Shown here one piece after another: positions 22,593 to 30,669 of a stretch of 64,000 bases of DNA. This DNA comes from a virus. The translations under genes and the position numbers were made by a program. Location of the stretch: IMG/VR virus record IMGVR_UViG_3300020056_000025, positions 1-64,000 of that record; one strand, 5' to 3'. A model generated the notes under the pieces. It did not search any database. It was not told the origin of the DNA and saw only the letters and a list, made by a program, of their open reading frames with translations. How positions within the stretch are numbered: position 1 is the first letter of the stretch; each line of letters opens with the position of its first letter.

Positions 22593-24875
22593 ATGTCAAA
22601 TTACAATTATAACGTATCTTCATATTCAAACTATGGTAGTTTATATTTTTCTTTTAGTGGGGATGCGTCTGGTTTAAATCCAAATATATCTATTAATGTT
22701 TCTAGTGGAGACACACTAACATTTAACGTGTCTGCAACGGGACACCCATTTTATATCAAAACTGCGTTAGGGTCTGGTAGTTCAAATGCTTATAATGATG
22801 GAACTAATAATAATGGAGATGATTCTGGAGTAGTTGTTCTTACTATTTCTGATTCCACTCCGTCTACTTTATATTATCAATGCGGTTTTCATTACTCTAT
22901 GAATGGACAAATCAATCTAAATATTTCTACTACCACAACAACGACAACCCCTACCCCAACAACCACAACGACTACAACTACCACAACGACTACGACTACC
23001 ACTACGACCACTACAACTCCTGCTCCAACCACCACAACGACAACCACAACTCTAACTAGCACCACTCCAGCGCCCTTAATAACATCTTCAACCACCACGA
23101 CTACAACGGCTGAATATATACCATCTCTATCTCTTTATCTTAATCAAAACGATGAAGATTTAGAACTTTCTGTTGAGTGGGATAGCAATATTATTGAGCC
23201 AAGCGTTACTGAGATATCTTGGTTTTTATCTTCTGGCAGCGTTGTCATTCGAGAATCTAGAAATACTGAAGATTTTCTAAATGACTCATTTGTTATAGAC
23301 ATGAGTAATTTATCTATCTCTTCTCAGTACACAGTTATAGTAAAACAGTATAATGATTCTGAGACATTAATATCCTCTTCTTCTTTTGTAACTCCCGGAA
23401 TACCAACAACAACTACCACAACAACCACAACAGACAGCCCCTTAGACGTGTTGATAGAAACTGTTAATCTAGATGATTGCTCTTGTGGTATTTTAAAATT
23501 ACCTGCTGGTGGTTTTTACAAAAAAGAATCAGGATTAAAAGTTTTGTTAATTGATGACACTTCTAGCTTATCTTATGATTTAATTCATGATCAAGATATT
23601 TTACTTCAAAGAGAAGAACTTTTTGTTACCCTAACTAGTATTATTCCGAATTCTATACAACCCAAAAAAATGGCTATTTATATAGACACAGAAGATTATG
23701 TCAGAATGTCTCTAGAGAATATCATTACCATAAAAGTTCAAGACTATATAAATAAAAAAACTTTAGCATATCAAACTTTTGGGTCTTACGGCATAAGGCA
23801 ACGTATTAAAAGAACGAGCGTCATAGATAAACCTTCTTTGGTTCTAAACTTAACTGGAACTACTAATCTTCAATATAATTCATTAATTATTAGTATTCAA
23901 AGTATGTGTAATAAGCAAAAAACACCATGTTGTGACTCTCTGCCTAACCTTGTAAAGATTACTACTGGAGACGGAGCTTTGTATGGATCTTATAATCTTT
24001 CATCTTCTTATTATTCGCCCCAAGGAGGAGGTGGTATTTGCATACCTCTAAAAGATCATTATGATTTAGATGAAATTAATTATGTAGTCGAAACTACTAC
24101 CCCTCCCGAAACTGTAACTTTTGTAGAACCGTTATCTGCAACAATTCAAGAAGGTCAGGTAATACTATCTGCCAAAATGGAAAGCTCTTACGATTCTGAT
24201 ATCAGATATTGGTGGGAGTTGACTAGCTCTTCGCCAGTTACAAGATTAACAACTTTACAAAAAACTAAATCGGGAGAAACCGTTTCATTTACAGATAAAA
24301 GGTACGGCGATGCTAGTTATAGAATTTTTGTTGTAGATCCTGAAATAAAATACAGCGATGTTTTAAACGTAAACATTCCAGTAACAACAACTACGACCAC
24401 TACGACTACCACGACCACAACTACTACAACCACAACTCCAGCTCCTCCACAAACACAAGTATCCTTCTTAAGTAGTGGTGAAAGCAATGGGTGGGATAAT
24501 TCGTTTGCAACTTGCTTTGGTGGCAAATATGTATTTCCTTCTGAACTTAAAGAAAGAAATATCTATGGTGGCGTAAGAATATCAGCGAATGTTTCAGTTA
24601 CTAACGCTTCTGGACCTACAACCTTTGAGTGGGAATACCAAACAAACGTTTACCAAGGAGTATCTTCCATCGGAAAGCTTAAATCTGGAGATTGTCTTGG
24701 TTATATCGATTGGTCTCAAGCGACTCAAAAATCTACTTCTACTAATTCATATATTGATTTTCAAAAACGATACGATGAAACCATTAGAGTTGGAATACGC
24801 TGTAAAGCCACCAACAATGGCGTATCTGCTATTTCAGAAATATTTTATCTTACAGTTTATGGCGCAGTAGCTTAA
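22593..24875 (+). CDS. Adhesin with N-terminal cupredoxin-like domain and poly-threonine linkers
   Basis: A 760-residue mosaic. Residues about 20-110 resemble a plastocyanin/cupredoxin fold with a full set of type 1 copper ligand candidates: His in TGHPFYIKT, and Cys, His and Met in YYQCGFHYSMNG (Cys-x2-His-x2-Met). Thr runs of 7, 20, 8 and 6 residues follow (22929-23108), then a beta domain, a 9-Thr run (23406-23432), a longer domain with several Cys (about 280-500), a beta domain, an 18-Thr run (24384-24437) and a C-terminal Ig-like domain of about 145 residues. I chose the ATG at 22593, 8 bases after the previous stop. Copper binding is inferred from residues only. Confidence 0.75.
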   Translation: MSNYNYNVSSYSNYGSLYFSFSGDASGLNPNISINVSSGDTLTFNVSATGHPFYIKTALGSGSSNAYNDGTNNNGDDSGVVVLTISDSTPSTLYYQCGFHYSMNGQINLNISTTTTTTTPTPTTTTTTTTTTTTTTTTTTTTPAPTTTTTTTTLTSTTPAPLITSSTTTTTTAEYIPSLSLYLNQNDEDLELSVEWDSNIIEPSVTEISWFLSSGSVVIRESRNTEDFLNDSFVIDMSNLSISSQYTVIVKQYNDSETLISSSSFVTPGIPTTTTTTTTTDSPLDVLIETVNLDDCSCGILKLPAGGFYKKESGLKVLLIDDTSSLSYDLIHDQDILLQREELFVTLTSIIPNSIQPKKMAIYIDTEDYVRMSLENIITIKVQDYINKKTLAYQTFGSYGIRQRIKRTSVIDKPSLVLNLTGTTNLQYNSLIISIQSMCNKQKTPCCDSLPNLVKITTGDGALYGSYNLSSSYYSPQGGGGICIPLKDHYDLDEINYVVETTTPPETVTFVEPLSATIQEGQVILSAKMESSYDSDIRYWWELTSSSPVTRLTTLQKTKSGETVSFTDKRYGDASYRIFVVDPEIKYSDVLNVNIPVTTTTTTTTTTTTTTTTTTPAPPQTQVSFLSSGESNGWDNSFATCFGGKYVFPSELKERNIYGGVRISANVSVTNASGPTTFEWEYQTNVYQGVSSIGKLKSGDCLGYIDWSQATQKSTSTNSYIDFQKRYDETIRVGIRCKATNNGVSAISEIFYLTVYGAVA
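22929..23108 (+). repeat. Cluster of poly-threonine tracts (7, 20, 8 and 6 Thr)
   Basis: Four Thr runs at 22929-22949, 22959-23018, 23028-23051 and 23091-23108, separated by short Pro/Ala/Leu/Ser spacers such as Pro-Thr-Pro and Pro-Ala-Pro. All four Thr codons are used. Confidence 0.95.
23406..23432 (+). repeat. Poly-threonine coding tract (9 Thr)
   Basis: Nine mixed Thr codons between Ile-Pro and Asp-Ser-Pro, acting as an interdomain linker. Confidence 0.95.
24384..24437 (+). repeat. Poly-threonine coding tract (18 Thr)
   Basis: Eighteen mixed Thr codons followed by Pro-Ala-Pro-Pro, just before the C-terminal Ig-like domain. Confidence 0.95.
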
Positions 24876-24879
24876 TATT

Positions 24880-25320
24880 ATGAATAAATACATTACTCAC
24901 AAACGACACTTAATAGCACGATGCGAACAGCGTGGATATTCAGTAGAAGAAGTTATGCCATGTGTTATAGAACAAAGAGATGATGATATTTGGGTCATAG
25001 ACGTAAATCATCCAACCTATCCTAAAAGCAGGAGAGATGACCTTGTGCCAAAAAACGACATTGGCGACGGAGTTGGAACAGAATTAAAAAATATCTTATC
25101 TTGGATGAGAATCAAGTCTACTCCAACATGTTCATGTAATCAAAGAGCTAAACTCATGAATGACAGGGGTATAGATTGGTGTAAAGAAAATATCGAAGAA
25201 ATATGCGACTGGCTCAGAGAAGAGTCAGAGAAAAGAAAAATACCATTTTTCAGATATGGCGCTAAAAAACTGATCAAACTTGCTATATCTAGAGCCAAAA
25301 GAAAATCCTCTATAAAATAA
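24880..25320 (+). CDS. Conserved phage protein of unknown function (146 aa)
   Basis: I recall the C-terminal half (CSCNQRAKLMNDRG, then IEEICDWLREESEKRKIPF) as a module in many phage proteins, of unknown function: a CxCxxRAxxM motif followed by a WLRxExxxRxxPF helix and a basic tail. The N-terminal half contains a HLIARCEQRGYSVEEVMPCV helix. There are five Cys in all. Between a fibre gene and a connector-type gene it could be an assembly factor. It starts 4 bases after the adhesin stop with only a weak ribosome binding site, so it is probably coupled. A late-promoter box follows its stop. Confidence 0.7.
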   Translation: MNKYITHKRHLIARCEQRGYSVEEVMPCVIEQRDDDIWVIDVNHPTYPKSRRDDLVPKNDIGDGVGTELKNILSWMRIKSTPTCSCNQRAKLMNDRGIDWCKENIEEICDWLREESEKRKIPFFRYGAKKLIKLAISRAKRKSSIK

Positions 25321-25352
25321 TATTTCTAGATAATACTTACTTTAAGCATTTG

Positions 25353-25360
25353 GTGTATAA
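25353..25360 (+). promoter_or_regulatory. Candidate late promoter box GTGTATAA (copy 4)
   Basis: GTGTATAA in the 91-base gap, 59 bases before the ATG at 25412. No recognisable -35 hexamer at the expected distance. It marks a possible new unit for the connector and neck genes. Confidence 0.6.
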
Positions 25361-25365
25361 CTTAT

Positions 25366-25385
25366 TAAGGAAATACCTTATTTTT
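25366..25385 (+). other. Small hairpin with T run in the leader
   Basis: TAAGG/CCTTA, a 5-base stem with a 5-base loop, followed by TTTTT, immediately downstream of the late-promoter box. Too weak for a confident terminator; it could attenuate transcription or terminate readthrough from upstream. Confidence 0.3.
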
Positions 25386-25411
25386 AACGTTTTTTAGATC
25401 ATGGGTGAAGT

Positions 25412-25933
25412 ATGTCGTGGCAGTCAGATATTACAACGATGGTTCGCTATTTATTAGGAGATGTAGACTCTTCAAATTACACTTATTCTGACTCAAGAAT
25501 TCAAACAACAATCTTAGTTGCTGCACAGCTTTTAATGTCTAGTGTCAACTTTGATCAGTCTTATAGTATTAGTATTTCTGAGCAAACATTGTCACCAGAT
25601 CCTACTTCTTCAGGATCTCAAGATGACAATTTTATAGCTTTAGTATCTCTTAAAACGGCCTGTGTTATAGTTGGTTCAGAGGTTAAATCTGAGTCTGGAA
25701 ACTCAATATCTATTAAAGATGGACCTTCGGCTATTGACTTAAGAGGCGTAAGCAGTACACTCATGGCTTTGTACAAAGATTTATGCACAAAGTATGACTC
25801 ATTAATGTTATCTTATCAAGCTGGCAATAGTATCGCTGGGCAAGCGGTTCTTGGCCCATACGCCCCCGGCAGTGATTTTGTTAGAAGAAGTTATTCCAAC
25901 AACGACCTTAGAGGTGGTTATTTTAGAAATTAA
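25412..25933 (+). CDS. Putative head-tail connector (adaptor) protein
   Basis: A 173-residue protein. The start (MSWQSDITTMVRYLLGD, then YTYSDSRIQTTILVAAQLL) matches phage neck/adaptor-type proteins that begin with a short helix pair, and the middle (FIALVSLKTACVIVGSE) is a helix of the same kind. It stands ahead of other neck-type genes and after a late-promoter box. Adaptors form a ring below the portal. Assignment is moderate: size, position and pattern agree, but I could not run a profile search. The C-terminal tail is Gly/Arg/Tyr-rich and probably flexible. Confidence 0.5.
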   Translation: MSWQSDITTMVRYLLGDVDSSNYTYSDSRIQTTILVAAQLLMSSVNFDQSYSISISEQTLSPDPTSSGSQDDNFIALVSLKTACVIVGSEVKSESGNSISIKDGPSAIDLRGVSSTLMALYKDLCTKYDSLMLSYQAGNSIAGQAVLGPYAPGSDFVRRSYSNNDLRGGYFRN

Positions 25934-25944
25934 AGGAGAAAAAA

Positions 25945-26931
25945 ATGGCTGAGTCCAAAACAGTAACACAACTAGTTGATGATATCAACGACCGCCTTGC
26001 AGATAATAATGCTGGACAGATTAGCGCAAAAGACGTTAGAGAAACTATGCGTAATGTTGCCCATTCAATTCCATTCGTTGTTGCTAGCGGCGACTGGGAC
26101 GTTCAAGGTAAAGAATTTATTAGTGATGTTCGATTAAGAACCCATGATTCTGGATCTGGCGATGAGGGTGGAACCTTAATCGTTCAGTCCGGTGTGGTTT
26201 TTGAAAACGGAAATCCCGATGGCGTTCTTGCCCAAACAAGGCCATACCTTGGTCCAACTGGAATCAATCACGGAGAGTTATTAAACTTAACTGGAACTAG
26301 CAATGACCACCATACACAATATCTATTAGTTGCCGGAACTAGATCTATGGCTGGCGATTTGGGCATGGGAGACAATTTTATTAAACATCACAATGATGGC
26401 AATTCCTATTCTGGTCACGGAATTCGGTTTGAGCATGTCGATGCAAATGAAGAAATATTACATGTTGGAGATGAAACATCCATTCAGTTTGATGTTGATG
26501 GAACCAAAATGACAACGGCCAGATCAAACGCTCAAGCTTGGGTTAATTTTAATTCTGTTTCTGGCGTTGGTGAGTCAAACACACTAATCGTGAACAGCTC
26601 TTACAATGTAAGCAGCGTTAAGCGAGTTACTGAAAATGGCGTACCACAAGCGGGAAAATTTAGGGTTTATTTTAACGCTGGAACTTTCGACAATCCTTCT
26701 GGCATATGCGCAATTGGAACAAGTAATGCTAGATCCAGCAATGCTTCTGGTGGAGATTTTGATCAAAATACAGTTTCTTGCGTTGTAAGAAATTCTAATT
26801 ATGTTACTTTTTATGTACAAGACGACACTAATGCTTTCAGGGATGCTGAAGTGAATGACCTTATGGTTTTCGGAAATCCATCTGGAGTGATTCCTGCCGA
26901 TACCGTTACGGTGGGATACGTAGCAGAGTAA
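25945..26931 (+). CDS. Fibre protein sharing the N-terminal module of the long fibre
   Basis: A 328-residue protein. Residues about 8-40 (LVDDINDRLADNNAGQISAK, then DVRETMRNV) closely match the N-terminal module of the 14333 fibre, so both probably attach or trimerise in the same way. A TGTSNDHHTQYLLVAGTRSM segment (about 115-135) is the HHxxYL-type motif common in phage tail fibres. The rest is beta-rich. AAAGGAG lies just upstream. It is located between connector-type genes, which is unusual for a tail fibre and suggests a neck or head fibre. Exact location on the virion is inferred. Confidence 0.65.
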   Translation: MAESKTVTQLVDDINDRLADNNAGQISAKDVRETMRNVAHSIPFVVASGDWDVQGKEFISDVRLRTHDSGSGDEGGTLIVQSGVVFENGNPDGVLAQTRPYLGPTGINHGELLNLTGTSNDHHTQYLLVAGTRSMAGDLGMGDNFIKHHNDGNSYSGHGIRFEHVDANEEILHVGDETSIQFDVDGTKMTTARSNAQAWVNFNSVSGVGESNTLIVNSSYNVSSVKRVTENGVPQAGKFRVYFNAGTFDNPSGICAIGTSNARSSNASGGDFDQNTVSCVVRNSNYVTFYVQDDTNAFRDAEVNDLMVFGNPSGVIPADTVTVGYVAE

Positions 26932-26952
26932 TAATAAACAAAGGGGTTAATT

Positions 26953-28530
26953 GTGACTCAAAATGCTGTTAATTTATATGATCGTGTAAAAGAATTATCT
27001 TACACCACTGGCACTAATGATTTTGAACTTTCTGGAGCGTCTGCTGGCTTTAGCACGTTCAGTAGGTTTTATAGTCATAATGATATTATTTTTTACGCCA
27101 TAACAGATGGAACTTTCTATGAAGTTGGATCTGGTATTTTTAAGAGAGAAGATTATAGTGGCGTAGACAATATACATGTTGACACAATAGTAAGAAATCC
27201 TTTTAGAAGTAGCAATCTCGATAATAGTAAAGTAAATTTCCCAGCCGGAACAAAAGAGGTATATATAACCTATCCAGCAACTCACTCTGTTATTATGGGT
27301 TCTGGATTAAGTGGTGGGTTGAATACTCCACAAAGACACGGAATAGCAGTTTGGGATTCCGAAAATATTCTCAATTATTTTTCTAATTTTGTTTTTACTG
27401 AGAATGGCGGATTAGGTATAAACAATAGTAATCCATTGTATGGGATTGATCTCGGTGGTGATGCTCAAGACTATTCTTCAAGAGTAAGGGCGTCTGGTTA
27501 CTATGTTGGTCCAACTGGTGTTTACTTTCAAGCAAATACAACTGGCGCGAATAGTAACGATGTTGGTCTAAACACTGATGCTTACCCTTATGCTGGTGGT
27601 CGTCAGTTTGTGCATTTTAAACCAAATTTAACAGACGCAGGCATCACGCCCACTACAAATTCTCATTTGGTTTTTGACGTAAGCGGAGTGGTTAATGAAT
27701 ATCTTCTGTTAAAGAAACAACCTGCTGGCCAAGTGTTTGCTGGCCCTCTAACGTCTTGCGGTAGTCCACCTTGCGATGCTGATTACCCTTCTTTTAGACC
27801 TCTTGGAAGTGGCGATTTACCCCTTAGTGAATTAGACACATTGTATACCACGAATATTCAGTTAGCAATTACCTCTGGAGACTTAGCTTCTTATACTGAC
27901 TCTGAGATATTATCCGCTTCGGGAGCTTTAAATTCCTCTATTAGTGGAGTTCAAGATAATTTAGATATTCACGTTAGCGGATACGCTTCTGATTTAAGAG
28001 ATTTGGAAGTTGCAATATCTGGTAAACTGGATACATATTTACATCAAGTTGATCATGAACACCCATATGTTACAGCCTATATAGATAGATCTAATCAATT
28101 TGGCCACGAAGATAATTCAACGTATTGGACTGATTCTCAGTGGTCTATAGTTCCATTCGCAGATGTAGAGTACCAGTCCAGCGATTCTTCTTGGGATACT
28201 AGCTCGTACTGGTATGATGTTCCCATGTCTGGAAGATACAACGTACAGGTTAATTTATCCAGTTTTTATGATGATGACGCCTCTCCTGCTCATGGTGACA
28301 CTGTGTACCGATTAGCTACTAGTGGTAATAATACAGTTAGTTATTCTTATACAAACGGATATGCAATACCAGCAAATCCCCTTACGATTGATGGCGGATC
28401 TAATTACATTTCATACAATTCCGTTAAGTCTCACAGCTGGAACATTAGTGTCCCAAGTGGTCACAAGATATTTTTAGAGTATGGTGGATTTTTATACAAT
28501 ATGAGCAATATTAGCATACACAAGATTTAA
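26953..28530 (+). CDS. Tail-fibre-like structural protein
   Basis: A 525-residue protein starting with GTG, with AAGGGG upstream. The N terminus (NLYDRVKELSYTTGTNDF, ASAGFSTFSR, IIFYAITDGTFYEVGSGIF) matches a common phage fibre domain of the DRVKxxxxTTGTGxFxLxG...YxIxDGxxWEVGxGxY type. The middle has Gly/Ser-rich beta segments and an LHQVDHEHPYVTAYID motif; the C-terminal 130 residues look like a beta-sandwich knob. It is placed between fibre 25945 and the next neck-type gene, so the two fibres probably act together. Confidence 0.65.
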   Translation: MTQNAVNLYDRVKELSYTTGTNDFELSGASAGFSTFSRFYSHNDIIFYAITDGTFYEVGSGIFKREDYSGVDNIHVDTIVRNPFRSSNLDNSKVNFPAGTKEVYITYPATHSVIMGSGLSGGLNTPQRHGIAVWDSENILNYFSNFVFTENGGLGINNSNPLYGIDLGGDAQDYSSRVRASGYYVGPTGVYFQANTTGANSNDVGLNTDAYPYAGGRQFVHFKPNLTDAGITPTTNSHLVFDVSGVVNEYLLLKKQPAGQVFAGPLTSCGSPPCDADYPSFRPLGSGDLPLSELDTLYTTNIQLAITSGDLASYTDSEILSASGALNSSISGVQDNLDIHVSGYASDLRDLEVAISGKLDTYLHQVDHEHPYVTAYIDRSNQFGHEDNSTYWTDSQWSIVPFADVEYQSSDSSWDTSSYWYDVPMSGRYNVQVNLSSFYDDDASPAHGDTVYRLATSGNNTVSYSYTNGYAIPANPLTIDGGSNYISYNSVKSHSWNISVPSGHKIFLEYGGFLYNMSNISIHKI

Positions 28531-28532
28531 TC

Positions 28533-29015
28533 ATGCCAGTAAATATACCACAATCTGTTTTTGATAAATACTTCGATGTAATTGATTCTACATTCGACAT
28601 ATTTGGTGTTACATGTCAATTAGTGTCTATCGAAAAAAGGGAAGTTATAGTTTACAATCCAGACAATAACCTTCCTAATATTAACACTATCAATGATCAC
28701 AGGCGAGGCGGTGGAGATAGAAATAGAGGAACTAAAACCATTAAAGAAGTTGAAGTTCTAACTGACATAAAATTAAAAGTATATTGGGACGCGAAACAGT
28801 TCATAAGAATAGCTCAAAACCTTGTTGTTCCAGACGCAGAAATACAAACTATTAGCTACATGTCTGATCTACCTAAAATACAAAAAGCAAAACAACTAAT
28901 AGTTCATAAAGACATAAAAGAATATAAAGAAATGAGATTTGTTAGAACTGGAGATCCCATTCCAATGGGATTAAAGCAAAATAGATATCTTGGCTGTTTT
29001 TGGAAAAGAGCATGA
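28533..29015 (+). CDS. Putative neck protein (head-closure type)
   Basis: A 160-residue protein. The size, a beta-rich N half (FGVTCQLVSIEKREVIVYN), a Gly/Arg-rich loop near residue 60 and position before the tail tube suit a head-closure protein of the SPP1 gp16 type, but no diagnostic motif is visible. The stop overlaps the next start as ATGA, so the two are coupled. The assignment is contextual. Confidence 0.45.
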   Translation: MPVNIPQSVFDKYFDVIDSTFDIFGVTCQLVSIEKREVIVYNPDNNLPNINTINDHRRGGGDRNRGTKTIKEVEVLTDIKLKVYWDAKQFIRIAQNLVVPDAEIQTISYMSDLPKIQKAKQLIVHKDIKEYKEMRFVRTGDPIPMGLKQNRYLGCFWKRA

Positions 29016-29638
29016 TATCAATTAAATTATTAGATAGTTCTGCTAGTATTAGCAGAAAAGTTAATAAAGCCTGCGCTTCAGTTCTTAACAAAAAGCTAAA
29101 AAACAAGCAAAATTCTATACTAATTCAATCAAAACGAAAAGCTTTAGGATGGTTAATTTCTCAGCCCGAGATAACATCACTTAATGGTGGAGAGTTAGCT
29201 GGAGCTTTTGGTTTACCTGTTGGATCTGGCCCCTTGGTAACATCTGCATTAAGTCAAGCTTTTTTTAATAGTATATATCTTAAGTTTCAAGCTTTTGACA
29301 ACAATCTTAAAAATGGAGGAATTTTTATTTATTTTCAGCCCTCTGATTTTAATAATTTATTATCTTTATCAGAAGGTCATGTGATTTACCAGTTGGGAGA
29401 TTTACATTGGCTTCGTTGGCTTTTAGAGCTTGGAGATAAAATTATTGTAACCGGATATCATTACAATGCTAAAAGTGGCACAGGTAGATCTTCACTTGGT
29501 TATATGGAGGCTGGCGGCGCTTTTCGTGTACCACCTCAATTCTCTGGCGATTCAGACAACAACTTCATAACACGCGCTTTAATCGGTGAAAAACAAGAAC
29601 GTCAAATAGGACAAATTTTAAAAAAGGCTTTAAACTAA
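29012..29638 (+). CDS. Putative neck/tail-completion protein
   Basis: A 208-residue protein; I chose the ATG at 29012 (ATGA overlap with the previous stop, GGAAAAGAG upstream) over an upstream TTG. The N terminus is basic and helical; the middle (LAGAFGLPVGSG) is Gly-rich and the C terminus is basic. Position suggests a tail-completion or neck-ring role, but I do not recognise the family. Its stop overlaps the next ATG by one base (TAATG). Confidence 0.4.
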   Translation: MISIKLLDSSASISRKVNKACASVLNKKLKNKQNSILIQSKRKALGWLISQPEITSLNGGELAGAFGLPVGSGPLVTSALSQAFFNSIYLKFQAFDNNLKNGGIFIYFQPSDFNNLLSLSEGHVIYQLGDLHWLRWLLELGDKIIVTGYHYNAKSGTGRSSLGYMEAGGAFRVPPQFSGDSDNNFITRALIGEKQERQIGQILKKALN

Positions 29639-30600
29639 TGGGTTTAATTAATTTAGATAATATATTTTCCTCTAATTTAAGTAATAAACTACTCGATAGT
29701 TTTATAGAGTATTTTGATTGGGAGCTTTTAAATAAAGGAAATTACTTTAACTCATCATTAGGAGAAATTTCTCCCAATGGGTTTGATTATTCTGAACTTA
29801 AACTATCTTCTTCTGAGCACCATTCTTCCGGCTCTGCTTGGGAAGCTTTTAGGTCTAATTGGGTTTGGCAGTCTGGTATTGCTCCTGATGGTTTTTCACC
29901 CCCTCTTGTTGGTCTTAACCACGACATACCCGGAATTTCAGGCGTTTATGTAGATAATGTTTTTTATCCTTCTTCGACCACTGGCGACTATTCGCACAAA
30001 GTAGACTATTTTAATGGTCGAATTATTTTTGACAACCCCATATCTACGTCTAGTAAGGTTCAGGCGGAATATAGCTATAAATATACCAATATTATGTATG
30101 CTTCAAACTTACCTTTTATTCGTGAAATACAATATCGCACGCTTGATAAATCTGCTTTTTTTAATGAATCTACGAAAGGTGATTATTCAGTTCCCAGCGA
30201 GATGCGCGCGCAATTGCCTCTTATAGCAATAGAAATTGTTCCGTCAAGATCATCTAAACCTCTTGAGTTAGGTTTACTTTCTCAAGTTACTTATACTGAC
30301 ATTCTGTTTCACTGCGTTTCAGAAGACGAATTTACTAGAAATCAACTTTCAGACATTATTTCTTTACAGGCCGACACAGCCATACCATTGTTAGATTTGG
30401 ACAAAATATCAAAAAATAACGCTTTTCCTATCAATTATGAGGGTGTTCCGGTATCCGGCGCGCTAAGATATCCCGACCTTATTGACGCTTATTGTGCTGG
30501 TCATGCTAGGCTTTTAAACCCTAGAGTTCAGGGTATGGAAATGTTAAACTCAAACCTTTATGGGTCGGTCATTAGGGTTACGGCAGAAGTTGTCAATTAA
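29638..30600 (+). CDS. Putative neck or tail-terminator-region structural protein (320 aa)
   Basis: Not recognised. A mostly beta, aromatic-rich protein with an HKVDYFNGRIIFDNPIS stretch (a typical beta-hairpin in phage structural proteins) and no membrane segment. Translationally coupled to the previous gene by TAATG. It is the last gene before a late-promoter box and the tail tube, so it probably belongs to the neck or tail terminator set. Confidence 0.45.
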   Translation: MGLINLDNIFSSNLSNKLLDSFIEYFDWELLNKGNYFNSSLGEISPNGFDYSELKLSSSEHHSSGSAWEAFRSNWVWQSGIAPDGFSPPLVGLNHDIPGISGVYVDNVFYPSSTTGDYSHKVDYFNGRIIFDNPISTSSKVQAEYSYKYTNIMYASNLPFIREIQYRTLDKSAFFNESTKGDYSVPSEMRAQLPLIAIEIVPSRSSKPLELGLLSQVTYTDILFHCVSEDEFTRNQLSDIISLQADTAIPLLDLDKISKNNAFPINYEGVPVSGALRYPDLIDAYCAGHARLLNPRVQGMEMLNSNLYGSVIRVTAEVVN

Positions 30601-30601
30601 T

Positions 30602-30609
30602 GTGTATAA
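30602..30609 (+). promoter_or_regulatory. Candidate late promoter box GTGTATAA (copy 5)
   Basis: GTGTATAAA two bases after the preceding stop and 68 bases before the tail-tube ATG. The predicted leader contains TGGAGAA for ribosome binding. No -35-like hexamer upstream. Confidence 0.6.
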
Positions 30610-30669
30610 ACTAATATATCTTTCTTTCTAATTATTGCTCACATCACACAAAAAAAATGGAGAATTAAA

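Noticed and set aside
22892-23098. Antisense poly-valine frame
   Set aside because: It is the reverse complement of the poly-threonine tract (Thr codons read as Val-type codons); an artefact of the linker.
17880-24437. Poly-threonine tracts as DNA microsatellites
   Set aside because: The codons ACA, ACC, ACT and ACG are mixed irregularly, so there is no pure short-unit DNA repeat.
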